Origin: Roseburia_C sp031555935
GTDB lineage: Bacteria > Bacillota > Clostridia > Lachnospirales > Lachnospiraceae
Direction of reading: 5' to 3'
Assembly: GCA_031555935.1 (NCBI GenBank)
Contig: JAVBTX010000006.1
Location: 248,001 to 312,000, forward strand
DNA: 64,000 nt
Both the position numbers and the translations under genes were made by a program. The notes below the pieces were generated by a model. It saw only the letters and a list, made by a program, of their open reading frames with translations. It had not been told where the DNA came from and searched no databases. This document shows positions 51,245-59,440 of this stretch, piece after piece; positions within the stretch are counted from its first letter, which is position 1, and each line of letters starts with the position of its first letter.

Positions 51245-51861
51245 GTGTGAAGATTATGTCACAAAGAAAAATTGGCATTATGGGTGGAACATTTCATCCC
51301 ATTCATAACGGCCATCTAATATTGGCCGAAAATGCCTGGCAGCAATTTGGGCTAGAACAGATATATTTTTTGCCAACCGGATTGTCACCGCATAAGCAAA
51401 GTATTGTCGATGATCGAATTCACCGTCTTTCAATGGTTGAACTAGCAATTGCAGGCAATGATAAATTCAGCGTTTCGACACGTGAGTTATACTCAGAGGA
51501 AATAAACTACACATATCGCACACTGGAGATACTAACGCAGGAAAACCCAGATACAGAATTTTATTTTATTATGGGTGCCGACTCACTGGTTGATTTTGAG
51601 ACATGGCGTAATCCGGCGCGGATTTGTCAATTGTGCAAACTACTGGTGGCTGTTAGAGCGCAGCAAAACCGCGAGCAGCTGGAAGCATTAGCGGCGAAGC
51701 TGCAACAAAAATATCAGGCTCAAATATTTTTACTAGATACACCAAACACGGCCATTTCTTCTCGTGAAATACGTGAACGAGTGAGAATGGGGCAGACCAT
51801 TCGGTATCTTTTGCCAGAAGATGTACGTAACTATATTGAAGATACGAAGCTATATAAATAG
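51241..51861 (+). CDS. nadD: Nicotinate-nucleotide adenylyltransferase
   Basis: The 206-residue enzyme has GIMGGTFHPIHNGHLILAEN (GGTFxPxHxGH), YFLPTGLSPHKQ, FIMGADSLVDFETW and the C-terminal NTAISSREIRERV motif. It makes deamido-NAD. The 4-base overlap with yhbY supports ATG 51241; ATG 51256 is an alternative. Confidence 0.96.
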   Translation: MSVKIMSQRKIGIMGGTFHPIHNGHLILAENAWQQFGLEQIYFLPTGLSPHKQSIVDDRIHRLSMVELAIAGNDKFSVSTRELYSEEINYTYRTLEILTQENPDTEFYFIMGADSLVDFETWRNPARICQLCKLLVAVRAQQNREQLEALAAKLQQKYQAQIFLLDTPNTAISSREIRERVRMGQTIRYLLPEDVRNYIEDTKLYK

Positions 51862-51886
51862 AATTAAATTTTCTTTAGAGGTAGCA

Positions 51887-52471
51887 ATGGACGAACAACT
51901 AGAACACATTCAAAAAGAGCTAAAAAAAGAATTAGATGCTGAGCGGTATGAACATACTATCAGCGTGATGTATACCGCGGCTTGTCTGGCTATGTGCCAC
52001 AACTGTGATATGAAAAAGGCGATGTTGGCGGGTCTTTTACACGACTGTGCCAAATGCATTCCTCATGATAAAAAAATAAAAATGTGCAAAAAACATAAAG
52101 TGGAAATGAGCTCTGCGGAGCTTGAAAATCCCTCGTTGTTACATGCTAAGCTAGGTGCAATTGTGGCCAATGAAACATATCGCGTCGAAGACGCTGATAT
52201 TATTCATGCAATTGCAGTTCATACGACTGGTGCACCAGCGATGTCCTTATTAGACAAGATTGTTTTTGTTGCCGATTTTATTGAGCCTAACCGTTATAAA
52301 GTACATGATTTGGCGCAGATTAGGGAATTATCCTTTACGAATTTAGACTTAGCCGTTGCCCGGATTACCGGTGAAACATTGAAATTCTTACAGCGAACAA
52401 AAAAAACACAGGATATTGATCCAATGACATTACAGACTTATGAATATTACCAAGAAGGAGACTTAACATGA
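51887..52471 (+). CDS. yqeK: YqeK HD-domain Ap4A hydrolase
   Basis: The 194-residue HD-domain protein has YEHTISVMYTAACLA, AGLLHDCAKCIP (HD metal site) and HAKLGAIVANETY, with VHTTGAPAMSLLDKIVFVAD. YqeK hydrolyses diadenosine tetraphosphate to ADP. The start at 51887 follows agaggta; the upstream frame overlaps nadD. Its stop overlaps rsfS as ATGA. Confidence 0.94.
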   Translation: MDEQLEHIQKELKKELDAERYEHTISVMYTAACLAMCHNCDMKKAMLAGLLHDCAKCIPHDKKIKMCKKHKVEMSSAELENPSLLHAKLGAIVANETYRVEDADIIHAIAVHTTGAPAMSLLDKIVFVADFIEPNRYKVHDLAQIRELSFTNLDLAVARITGETLKFLQRTKKTQDIDPMTLQTYEYYQEGDLT

Positions 52472-52821
52472 GCAATGATTCAAAATTAATGGCTAAGCTT
52501 GCTTGCCAGGCATTAGCAGAGAAAAAGGCAGAGGATATCAGAGTGATTGATATAAGTGAATTATCCGTAATTGCCGACTACTTTATCATTGTTGACGGTT
52601 CTAATCCAAATCAGTTAGAAGCAATGCAGAGTGCCGTTGATGAAGCCCTATACAAAGGTGGCTATAAAGTAAGACAAGTGGAAGGAAATCAGCGTTCCAG
52701 TTGGATATTGATGGATTACAATGATATTATTATTCATATCTTTTCCAAAGAAGACCGGATGTTTTATGATTTAGAGCGAATCTGGCGTGATGGAAAGCAA
52801 ATTTCACCAGAAGAATTATAA
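52468..52821 (+). CDS. rsfS: Ribosomal silencing factor RsfS
   Basis: The 117-residue protein has the RsfS core: KAEDIRVIDISELSVIADYF, the GSNPNQLEAMQSAVDEAL segment, and the WILMDYNDIIIHIFSKEDR signature. It binds L14 on 50S and blocks subunit joining in starvation. RBS aaggaga. Last gene of the operon. Confidence 0.96.
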   Translation: MSNDSKLMAKLACQALAEKKAEDIRVIDISELSVIADYFIIVDGSNPNQLEAMQSAVDEALYKGGYKVRQVEGNQRSSWILMDYNDIIIHIFSKEDRMFYDLERIWRDGKQISPEEL

Positions 52822-52833
52822 TTAAATTGAAGT

Positions 52834-52867
52834 AAAAGTCCCCATCGCTAATGCTTCGGGGAAAGTT
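52834..52867 (+). repeat. Dispersed GC-rich repeat, copy 2
   Basis: AAAAGTCCCCATCGCTAATG continues GCTTCGGGGAAAGTT-like; CCCC and GGGG arms can form a stem. It is nearly identical, in reverse, to the copy at 54224-54258. The two flank lexA-yneA. Confidence 0.85.
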
Positions 52868-52881
52868 AACATGCGATAGTG

Positions 52882-52928
52882 AAACAAGCAAGAGCAGGCC
52901 ATTATAGTCCACCTCTTGCTTGTTTTAT
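52882..52928. terminator. Bidirectional terminator between rsfS and lexA
   Basis: AAACAAGCAAGAG (52882-52894) pairs perfectly with CTCTTGCTTGTTT (52913-52925), followed by TTA; it serves both convergent genes. Confidence 0.88.
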
Positions 52929-52934
52929 TTATTA

Positions 52935-53549
52935 TTAAAAGAAACGAAACACGCCAAATACTTTTCCAAGAACCTGACAATCTTCAACGATAATCGGGTC
53001 CATATAGTCATTCTCTGGTTGCAGACGATAATGTCCATCTTCTTTATAAAATGTCTTAACGGTTGCAGAGTCATCAACAAGTGCGACAACCATATCCCCA
53101 TTACGAGCTGTAGACTGCTTCTGTACTAAAATATTATCGCCATCAAAAATCCCTGCATTTACCATACTTTCACCTTTTACCTTCAGCATAAAGCTCTCGC
53201 TATTAGGCATCAGCTCAGCTGGCACGGGAAAGTAGCTTTCGATATTCTCGACGGCTAGTAGTGGCTGTCCAGCCGCAACATTTCCCAGAATAGGAACATT
53301 GACCATCTCACGTCTGGTTAAATTAAAGTTATCATCCATAATCTCAATTGCTCGTGGTTTGGTTGGGTCACGGCGAATATATCCATTTTTCTCCAATGTC
53401 TCAAGATGTGAATGGACCGAGGAGGTCGATTTTAAATGAACTGCCTCACAAATCTCGCGAACCGCTGGCGGATATCCACGATTAAGAATCTCCTGTTTGA
53501 TATATTCTAAAATCTCGCGCTGTTTGGTACTAATCTTGCCATATGACAT
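52935..53549 (-). CDS. lexA: SOS repressor LexA
   Basis: The 204-residue repressor has the winged HTH (YPPAVREICEAVHLKSTSSV), the autocleavage site Ala93-Gly94 in LGNVAAGQPLL, the catalytic S128 in GESMVNAG and K165 in SATVKTFYKE. It represses DNA-damage genes until RecA-assisted self-cleavage. RBS gggagga. Divergent from the yneA-like gene across a region with three LexA-like boxes, which implies autoregulation. Confidence 0.97.
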   Translation of the reverse strand: MSYGKISTKQREILEYIKQEILNRGYPPAVREICEAVHLKSTSSVHSHLETLEKNGYIRRDPTKPRAIEIMDDNFNLTRREMVNVPILGNVAAGQPLLAVENIESYFPVPAELMPNSESFMLKVKGESMVNAGIFDGDNILVQKQSTARNGDMVVALVDDSATVKTFYKEDGHYRLQPENDYMDPIIVEDCQVLGKVFGVFRFF

Positions 53550-53626
53550 ATGTATATCCTCCCTTAAATTTCCCCCTGCACTTGTTGCAAATGGGCTTTC
53601 CTTGTAATTTGATTTTATTTATCATT

Positions 53627-53655
53627 ATTTTAACATACTGTTCTCTAAAATGCAA
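53627..53655 (-). promoter_or_regulatory. Sigma-A promoter of lexA
   Basis: On the minus strand, TTGCAT (53650-53655) and TAAAAT (53627-53632) with a 17-base spacer. Confidence 0.7.
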
Positions 53656-53665
53656 ACACATATTC

Positions 53666-53679
53666 CGAAAATTTGTTCG
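53666..53679. promoter_or_regulatory. LexA box 1
   Basis: CGAAAATTTGTTCG: one half-site (GTTCG) is perfect, the other (CGAAA) has one change from CGAAC-N4-GTTCG. It lies just upstream of the lexA -35. Confidence 0.6.
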
Positions 53680-53687
53680 AAAAGATA

Positions 53688-53716
53688 TTGACAAACAATT
53701 GTTCTGATGATATGAT
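53688..53716 (+). promoter_or_regulatory. Sigma-A promoter of yneA-like gene with LexA box 2 in the spacer
   Basis: TTGACA (53688-53693) and TATGAT (53711-53716), 17-base spacer. The spacer holds AAACAATTGTTC (53693-53704), the reverse of the clostridial LexA box GAAC-N4-GTTT. Confidence 0.75.
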
Positions 53717-53723
53717 TTCATTA

Positions 53724-53737
53724 CAAACAAATGTTTG
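53724..53737. promoter_or_regulatory. LexA box 3
   Basis: CAAACAAATGTTTG is a perfect palindromic-arm variant (AAAC-N4-GTTT) just downstream of the yneA-like -10. Confidence 0.5.
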
Positions 53738-53787
53738 CAACAAACGTTCGCTGTTTTCCACTATACTTATGAAGAATGGAGAGTATT

Positions 53788-54168
53788 ATGAATCAGACAA
53801 TCGCTCATACGAATTATAGAAGAAGTAGTTTAAAGAGAAAAAGAAAAGTGGCTGTGCTTAAACGCCGGATTTTACTTTCTGTTCTTGCTATATTAATTAT
53901 AACCATTGGTGTATTAGTTGGAAGTAATTTATCCTCTACATTCCGCAATGACGCTGCTGATGCCAGAACCTCATACAAATATTTTACTAGCGTACAAGTA
54001 GAAGATGGGGATAATTTATGGGATATTGCCGGAAGATATTTAAGCAAAGAGTATAGTAACCGGAATGACTATATGGAGGAACTGATTGCTGTTAATAATT
54101 TAGCTGATGCAACGATTTATGCGGGTCAGTATCTTACAATACCATATTATTCTTACGACTATAAATAG
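53788..54168 (+). CDS. yneA: YneA-like LysM cell-division suppressor
   Basis: The 126-residue protein has a basic N-terminus (YRRSSLKRKRKVAVLKRR), one membrane helix (about 31-48, LLSVLAILIITIGVLVG) and a C-terminal LysM domain (about 65-120, VEDGDNLWDIAGRYLSKEY). This is the architecture of YneA/ChiZ, which halts septation during the SOS response. Divergence from lexA with LexA boxes on its promoter supports the assignment. ATG 53788 follows tggagag. Confidence 0.88.
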   Translation: MNQTIAHTNYRRSSLKRKRKVAVLKRRILLSVLAILIITIGVLVGSNLSSTFRNDAADARTSYKYFTSVQVEDGDNLWDIAGRYLSKEYSNRNDYMEELIAVNNLADATIYAGQYLTIPYYSYDYK

Positions 54169-54223
54169 AAATTCATCAGACATCTACAAGTCAATAATTG
54201 ATTTCAAATCCACGTAACACTAT

Positions 54224-54258
54224 AATTTTCCCCGAAGCATTAGCGACGGGGACTTTCC
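54224..54258 (-). repeat. Dispersed GC-rich repeat, copy 3 (inverted)
   Basis: AATTTTCCCCGAAGCATTAG followed by CGACGGGGACTTTCC is the reverse complement of copy 2 with one change in the core. It sits after the yneA-like gene. Confidence 0.85.
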
Positions 54259-54284
54259 TTATATAATGTTTTTCGTGGATTTTC

Positions 54285-54312
54285 TTGTTATTTTTCAATT
54301 TTGCGATATAAT
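54285..54312 (+). promoter_or_regulatory. Sigma-A promoter of plsC
   Basis: TTGTTA (54285-54290) and TATAAT (54307-54312), 16-base spacer, with overlapping TATAAT-like repeats after it. Confidence 0.55.
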
Positions 54313-54377
54313 ATAATAAGAAAGTCCTAGCCGTTTACACTTTGGGGACTATAGCAATATAATTAGGAGATTATGTT

Positions 54378-55097
54378 ATGTTACGATTTTTATATGTTAT
54401 ATTTATGAATTTGTTCCGTGCACCATACATCATTACCCGAATGAGATACGAGGCGGACCATGTGGACAAGTTTACAGAAGAAGAACGCTATAAGTTAGTC
54501 CGTCATGTTGTTTATCTAATGAAGAAATCGGGAAAGATTACAACCGACTGCTATGGTTTAGAAAATCTGCCACAGCAAGGTGGATATATTATGTATCCAA
54601 ATCATCAAGGCAAATATGATGCACTGGGAATTATTGATGCCCATCAGTCACCATGTGCATTAGTAATGGATGAGAAGAAATCCCACACCATTCTGGTGAG
54701 TGAATTTATTGATTTATGTGAGGGAAAACGTTTAAAGAAGGACGATGTCCGTCAGGCACTTAAAGTTATTACCGATGTTTCTAAGGATGTTGCCAAGGGT
54801 AAGAAATATATTTTGTTTCCAGAAGGCGGCTATGAGTTTAATACAAAAAATAAAGTTTGCGAGTTTAAAGCCGGTAGCTTCAAATGTGCCGTTAAGGCAA
54901 AAGCACCAATTGTACCAGTTGCTTTAATCGACTCCTATAAGGTATTCAACCGACTGACCTTTGGTAAAGTCAGTACCCAGGTTCGTTTCTTAAAACCACT
55001 GTACTATGAAGATTACAAAGGCCTAAAAACGCAACAGATTGCGACATTGGTAAAAGAACGGATTGAGAGGGAAATCAATCAGGTTTTGAATATTTAA
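54378..55097 (+). CDS. plsC: 1-acyl-sn-glycerol-3-phosphate acyltransferase (PlsC family)
   Basis: The 239-residue protein has a hydrophobic N-terminus, the HX4D motif in YPNHQGKYDALG, and FPEGGYEF as the substrate-binding FPEGT-like block. These fit the PlsC/LPLAT family that acylates lysophosphatidate. The Gly in FPEGG replaces the usual Thr, so substrate choice could differ. RBS taggaga. Confidence 0.9.
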   Translation: MLRFLYVIFMNLFRAPYIITRMRYEADHVDKFTEEERYKLVRHVVYLMKKSGKITTDCYGLENLPQQGGYIMYPNHQGKYDALGIIDAHQSPCALVMDEKKSHTILVSEFIDLCEGKRLKKDDVRQALKVITDVSKDVAKGKKYILFPEGGYEFNTKNKVCEFKAGSFKCAVKAKAPIVPVALIDSYKVFNRLTFGKVSTQVRFLKPLYYEDYKGLKTQQIATLVKERIEREINQVLNI

Positions 55098-55106
55098 ATT
55101 AATTAG

Positions 55107-55143
55107 AAAAAGTAGTGTTGGTGCAAATCTGACACTACTTTTT
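55107..55143. terminator. Bidirectional terminator between plsC and the ttcA-like gene
   Basis: AAAAAGTAGTGT pairs with ACACTACTTTTT around a 13-base loop. Confidence 0.88.
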
Positions 55144-55150
55144 AATCATT

Positions 55151-55894
55151 TTAAGGATGGTATCGCGGATGTTCCGTTCGCATCGGCCAGTCTGGTAGAT
55201 TTCCATTTAAAACAGCAGTAAACATCCGCTCTTTCGTACCTGGATGATCCATATTTAACTGTCTGATGAAATCCTTAACATATTGCCGCTTAGTATGTCC
55301 ATCCACGGGGCAAGGATTCTTTACAATCGGCAAATCCATTTTATTTTTAAAACCGATAACATCTGGCTCAGAAGCATACATCAGCGGACGAATCACGGTT
55401 AATTTGGTTCGCTCTAAATAGGTGATTGGAGAGAAGGAGTGAAATCTCCCCTCAAATATCAGTGACAACATCATTGTTTCAATAATATCGTCCCGATGAT
55501 GAGCATAAGCAACTTTGTTGCAGCCAAGCTTTTTGGCGGCATCATTTAAGGCACCTTTTCGCAATTTAGCACATAGCGAACATGGATTCTCCTGTGGATT
55601 TTTGGTGAAAACAATCTCGGCAATTTCTGTATTTATTTCCTCATATGGAACATCTAGTTCATTACATAAAGTCCTTAATGGTTCAACATTAAAGTTACCA
55701 TATCCAAGATTAACTGTAATCGCCACTAGCTCAAACCTCTTTGGATAAAAACGCCGCAATCCATGTAGTGCATATAGTAATGTCAGACTATCTTTGCCTC
55801 CAGAAATACCAATGGCTATTTTATCACCATCTTCAATCATTGCGTATTCATCGATGGCACGCCTGGTCTGGCTGTATAGTTGCTGTAATTTCAT
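55151..55894 (-). CDS. TtcA-like tRNA thiolation ATPase (PP-loop)
   Basis: From ATG 55894 (aggagg site; a farther ATG at 55909 overlaps it) the product is 247 residues. It has the PP-loop ISGGKDSLTLLYAL, PCSLCAKLRKGAL with the CxxC pair, and YAHHRDDIIETMMLS, with a later CPVDG. This matches TtcA, which thiolates C32 of tRNA using an iron-sulfur cluster. TtcA-like paralogues with other tRNA targets exist, so the exact site is uncertain. Confidence 0.88.
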   Translation of the reverse strand: MKLQQLYSQTRRAIDEYAMIEDGDKIAIGISGGKDSLTLLYALHGLRRFYPKRFELVAITVNLGYGNFNVEPLRTLCNELDVPYEEINTEIAEIVFTKNPQENPCSLCAKLRKGALNDAAKKLGCNKVAYAHHRDDIIETMMLSLIFEGRFHSFSPITYLERTKLTVIRPLMYASEPDVIGFKNKMDLPIVKNPCPVDGHTKRQYVKDFIRQLNMDHPGTKERMFTAVLNGNLPDWPMRTEHPRYHP

Positions 55895-55924
55895 AAGTAA
55901 CCTCCTCATTTTCTAAGTACGAGT

Positions 55925-55971
55925 GTGGGAATTTCAACTATAATTTGAAGGAGAAATTCCCACTTCAAATT
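55925..55971. other. Interlocked inverted repeats (pseudoknot-capable)
   Basis: GTGGGAATTT (55925-55934) pairs with AAATTCCCAC (55954-55963), and AATTTGAAG (55942-55950) pairs with CTTCAAATT (55963-55971). The stems interlock, as in an H-type pseudoknot or two mutually exclusive hairpins. It lies between divergent ttcA-like and dtd. Confidence 0.55.
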
Positions 55972-56045
55972 TTAATAGAATGATAGACGTTTTACAAGTT
56001 ATTTGATATACTTTGAATCAAAATAAAGGATGGAGAGCATGAAAT

Positions 56046-56501
56046 ATGAAATTTGTTATTCAAAGGGTTGCCCATGCAGAGGTAACCATAGATAATAAAG
56101 TATACGGTAAAATAGGCAATGGCTTTCTGGTTCTGATTGGTGTTGCCGAAACAGATACCAAGGACATTGCTGATAAAATGATTCAAAAGCTAATACAGTT
56201 ACGAATTTTTGAAGATGAAAACGGAAAAACCAATTTATCATTAAAGGATGTCAATGGCGAAATGCTGCTGATTTCTCAGTTTACATTATATGCAGACTGT
56301 AAAAAAGGCAATCGCCCCTCCTTTATCCGAGCAGGAAAACCGGAGATGGCGAATGCCTTATATGAATATATTGTTGAACAATGCCGGCACCATATTAAGA
56401 ACGTAGAAACTGGCGAATTTGGTGCTGATATGAAGGTGTCATTATTAAATGACGGACCATTTACAATCATTCTTGATTCATCTGAAATCTGTGGTTTGTA
56501 A
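56046..56501 (+). CDS. dtd: D-aminoacyl-tRNA deacylase
   Basis: The 151-residue protein begins MKFVIQRVAHAEVTIDNKVY and contains the Dtd active motif SQFTLYADCKKGNRPSF and the NDGPFTIILDS (GPxT-like) C-terminus. It removes D-amino acids mischarged to tRNA. RBS ggatggagag. Full length, divergent from the ttcA-like gene and convergent with xerS. Confidence 0.96.
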   Translation: MKFVIQRVAHAEVTIDNKVYGKIGNGFLVLIGVAETDTKDIADKMIQKLIQLRIFEDENGKTNLSLKDVNGEMLLISQFTLYADCKKGNRPSFIRAGKPEMANALYEYIVEQCRHHIKNVETGEFGADMKVSLLNDGPFTIILDSSEICGL

Positions 56502-56515
56502 GTGTTTAGGGGCGG

Positions 56516-56559
56516 AAACCATGCTTTTAAACTTGCACATGGGCTACCGTGGTTTTTTT
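56516..56559. terminator. Terminator between convergent dtd and the recombinase gene
   Basis: AAACCATG (56516-56523) pairs with CGTGGTTT (56548-56555, one G-U), followed by TTT. It extends into the recombinase 3' end. Confidence 0.55.
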
Positions 56560-57614
56560 CTTAGTGAAACGGCATCTGCCGCTAATCGTTTGTGTTCGTC
56601 CTCAATGGCAGCATAGTGGGCTATCGTGGTATTGACATTTTCATGCCCTAATACATCAGCAACGAGACGAATATCGCCTGTTTCCCGGTAGAGAGCCGTG
56701 CCGTAGGTACTCCGAAGCTTGTGTGGCGTGATTTTCTTATTGGGAACAGCCATCTTTGCATACTTCTTAACTAGGTTTTCGATTGCATCCACGCTAATAC
56801 GTTTATTTTGCATCGAATAGAAGAGTGCTTGTTCATGTCCAGATGCAGCACGAACTTGATTACGTCCACCTTCGATGTAATCTAACAATACGTCAGCGAC
56901 TTCATCACCAAAATAAATGACATCCTGGGCGCCACCTTTGCGTACAATTGTCAAAGAATTATCAACGAAATCGACATCAGTGACATCAAGACCAGCGCAT
57001 TCAGAAACACGAATACCGGTTCCTAACATTAGCGTTAAAATGGACAAATCACGACTTTTGGTCTTTTCACAATATTTTTTCTGACGTTCGGACATTTGTT
57101 CGTCACCGTATTCAATTGCATTTAGCAAATCATTGATTTCAGTAGGATTCATCCGAACAATATTTTTATCCTTTTTTAGAATCGGTAAAGGAACCAAAAT
57201 CATCGGATTTTTCTGAATATATTCATGGATATATAAATGATGATATAAACCACGCAAAGCAGACATTTTCCTGGCAATCGACTTCTTGCAGTTTTCATGC
57301 AGTTCGGTTTCTGGGTCGGTATTTAGCTCCAGATATCGTTGGTATTCAACAATGTCCTCAGAAGATAAATCCTTGATATCGTCAATTAGAAAATTTTTCG
57401 TTTCAAAATCCTTGTATAAAGGGTTCTTGTAGGTAAGGAAACGGAAAAAAGTCGACAAATCGTAACAATATGAAATTAATGTGCTTGTCTGAGTACGCAA
57501 TTCCTTGCTGTAAATAAATTGCCTAACAAAGTCTGGAAGCTGGTCAAGTAATTCGCGTAGCTTAATGGTCAATTGGCGTTTCTTTTCTTTGTAATATGGA
57601 GAATCTTTACCCAT
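56544..57614 (-). CDS. xerS: XerS-like tyrosine recombinase
   Basis: The 356-residue protein has an N-terminal SAM-like core-binding domain (about 30-135) and a catalytic domain with R202 (GTGIRVSEC), K226 (VRKGG), H298 and R301 (HKLRSTYG), H324 (GHENVNT) and nucleophile Y334. Length and the long N-terminal region match XerS, the single recombinase that in streptococci/lactococci resolves chromosome dimers at difSL. A dif-like inverted repeat lies 75 bases upstream. An integrase is less likely: there are no phage genes or att-like tRNA. RBS aaagga. Confidence 0.88.
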   Translation of the reverse strand: MGKDSPYYKEKKRQLTIKLRELLDQLPDFVRQFIYSKELRTQTSTLISYCYDLSTFFRFLTYKNPLYKDFETKNFLIDDIKDLSSEDIVEYQRYLELNTDPETELHENCKKSIARKMSALRGLYHHLYIHEYIQKNPMILVPLPILKKDKNIVRMNPTEINDLLNAIEYGDEQMSERQKKYCEKTKSRDLSILTLMLGTGIRVSECAGLDVTDVDFVDNSLTIVRKGGAQDVIYFGDEVADVLLDYIEGGRNQVRAASGHEQALFYSMQNKRISVDAIENLVKKYAKMAVPNKKITPHKLRSTYGTALYRETGDIRLVADVLGHENVNTTIAHYAAIEDEHKRLAADAVSLRKKPR

Positions 57615-57689
57615 GATGGAAATCCTTTCATTTGTATCATTAGCGATAATAATTCAATTTTAGCATATTCTAGTATTCTTTGCAATGTC

Positions 57690-57719
57690 CTATCGGAAAA
57701 ACTGATATTTATCCGATAG
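57690..57719. other. Candidate dif site
   Basis: CTATCGGA (57690-57697) and TCCGATAG (57712-57719) form a perfect 8-bp inverted repeat with a 14-base AT-rich centre (AAAACTGATATTTA). The 30-base size, the CGGAAAAACT half and the position just upstream of xerS recall streptococcal difSL. The strand bias of genes flips around here. It was not compared with a dif model. Confidence 0.5.
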
Positions 57720-57745
57720 TTTGATTGAGCCTTTTACCCCACTAT

Positions 57746-57790
57746 TAAAGGCATCTGTCCAAACAAATGAACAAATGCCTTTTTTCAATA
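57746..57790 (-). terminator. Hairpin after the cytidylate-kinase-like gene
   Basis: AAAGGCAT and ATGCCTTT pair around an 18-20-base loop between the two minus-strand genes; the T run on the minus strand is short. Confidence 0.55.
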
Positions 57791-57791
57791 T

Positions 57792-58415
57792 CTATTTTAT
57801 TGCATGTTCTTTATAAGCAAGAATCAAATCAACACAACCATTAATACCAAGTTTTTCACTATCTAATGTTAGGTGATAACTTTTAGCATCGCCCCATTTT
57901 TTACTGGTATAGTAATTATAGTAGCTGGCGCGTTGTTTGTCAGTTCTTTGAATCAAATCCTTTGCTTTATTTTCTGGTAATCCAGTTGCGGCCATAACTT
58001 CCTTGATTCGATATTCAATATCAGCATGAACAAATACATGAATGCAGTTCGGATTTTCTGCTAAGGCGTAATCAGCGCAACGTCCAACAATTACACAAGA
58101 TTCTTCATTGGCAATCTTTTTAATGGTTTCGAACTGCGCCAAAAAGATTTTGTGATTTAATGGCATATCTAAAAACGGTGCTGAAGAATATCCACTAACC
58201 GAATAAGTGTCCATCACTAAAGAATAAAGAAAACTATTTGTTGGTTTCTCGTCATGATTTTCAAATATCTCTGGACAAAAACCGCTTTCTTTTGCCGCGC
58301 GCTGTAATAGTTCTTTGTCATAGAAATTAATGCCCAGACGTTTTGCAAGTTCCTCACCAACGGCCTTTCCACCACTGCCCAGCTCTCTTCCGATTGCATA
58401 AACTACATTATCCAT
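57792..58415 (-). CDS. Cytidylate-kinase-like family protein
   Basis: The 207-residue protein begins MDNVVYAIGRELGSGGKAVG, a P-loop-like GRELGSGG motif, followed by LAKRLGINFYDKELL and CVIVGRCADYALAENPN, as in the cytidylate_kin2 family (PF13189-like). Many members are of uncertain substrate and differ from Cmk. RBS aaggtggtg. It is alone between the recombinase and rluD, with no operon partner. Confidence 0.88.
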   Translation of the reverse strand: MDNVVYAIGRELGSGGKAVGEELAKRLGINFYDKELLQRAAKESGFCPEIFENHDEKPTNSFLYSLVMDTYSVSGYSSAPFLDMPLNHKIFLAQFETIKKIANEESCVIVGRCADYALAENPNCIHVFVHADIEYRIKEVMAATGLPENKAKDLIQRTDKQRASYYNYYTSKKWGDAKSYHLTLDSEKLGINGCVDLILAYKEHAIK

Positions 58416-58531
58416 AAGAACACCACCTTTTTGTGTTTTTTACTTTGTTTATACAAAAATTATATACCATTTTTTAAAAAAAGTACAGATTTTTTCCGTC
58501 TTCATAATGAGACGGTGATTTCTAAACACTA

Positions 58532-59440
58532 TTATATTTTTAATAAAAGTTTTTCAAAATATTCTGGTAAAGGTGCACTTACTTCCAGATATTTTCCTGT
58601 TCTAGGATGGATAAAACCAATTGTCATAGCATGCAATGCCTGCCCTTCTAAATGATAGGGGTTCTTATCAGAGCCATAGACGGTATCACCCAAAAGCGGA
58701 TGTCCCAGGCTCGCCATATGTACACGAATCTGGTGCGTTCGACCAGTTTCTAACTCGAATTCCATATAGCTTGCATTTGCAAACGTTTGTAATACTTTAT
58801 AATTTGTTGCCGCACTTTTTCCATTTTTCTCGTTAATCGCCATCTTCTTTCGTTCTGTTGGATGGCGGCCAATGGAACCTTCGATACGACCCGCTGGTTC
58901 CTTTACAACGCCCCTGACAACACCTCGGTACCTTCTCGTAACACTATGTTCCTTGATTTGTGCAGCAATATTTTTATGCGCTTCGTCATTTTTGCAAACA
59001 ATTAAAGAGCCAGTGGTATCTTTATCAATTCGATGAACAATCCCCGGGCGAATCTCACCATTGATTCCGGAAAGATTATCCCGGCAATGATACATAACAG
59101 CATTTACTAGCGTTCCGGTATAATGACCCGGGCATGGATGAACGACCATTCCCTTCGGCTTGTTGACAATCAGCAAATCCCCATCCTCATATAACACATC
59201 AAGCGGAATATCCTCTGGTAAAATGGTCACTGGCACTGCCGGCGGAATTTCAACTCGGACAACATCATCTAAATGCATTCGGTAATTGGACTTTTCTGGT
59301 TCTTCATTGACCAAGACATGATTTTCTTTGATTAATTTTTGAAAAAAAGTTCTGGACTGTGATGGGTAAATTACGGCCAAGAATTTATCCAGCCGTTCCC
59401 CATCATATGCACCATCTACTTCAAAATATTCTATACTCAT
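58532..59440 (-). CDS. rluD: RluD family pseudouridine synthase
   Basis: The 302-residue enzyme has an N-terminal S4 domain (YDGERLDKFLAVIYPSQS), LLIVNKPKGMVVHPCPGH, the catalytic GIVHRIDKDTTGSLIVCKND and HQIRVHMASLGHPLLGD. It makes pseudouridines in helix 69 of 23S rRNA in E. coli. It overlaps lspA by 4 bases; lspA-rluD is a conserved pair. Confidence 0.95.
   Translation of the reverse strand: MSIEYFEVDGAYDGERLDKFLAVIYPSQSRTFFQKLIKENHVLVNEEPEKSNYRMHLDDVVRVEIPPAVPVTILPEDIPLDVLYEDGDLLIVNKPKGMVVHPCPGHYTGTLVNAVMYHCRDNLSGINGEIRPGIVHRIDKDTTGSLIVCKNDEAHKNIAAQIKEHSVTRRYRGVVRGVVKEPAGRIEGSIGRHPTERKKMAINEKNGKSAATNYKVLQTFANASYMEFELETGRTHQIRVHMASLGHPLLGDTVYGSDKNPYHLEGQALHAMTIGFIHPRTGKYLEVSAPLPEYFEKLLLKI

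Noticed and set aside
56544..57614. The tyrosine recombinase as a phage or ICE integrase.
   Set aside because: No phage, conjugation or excisionase genes, no adjacent tRNA or att repeats; length and context fit a Xer-type protein better.
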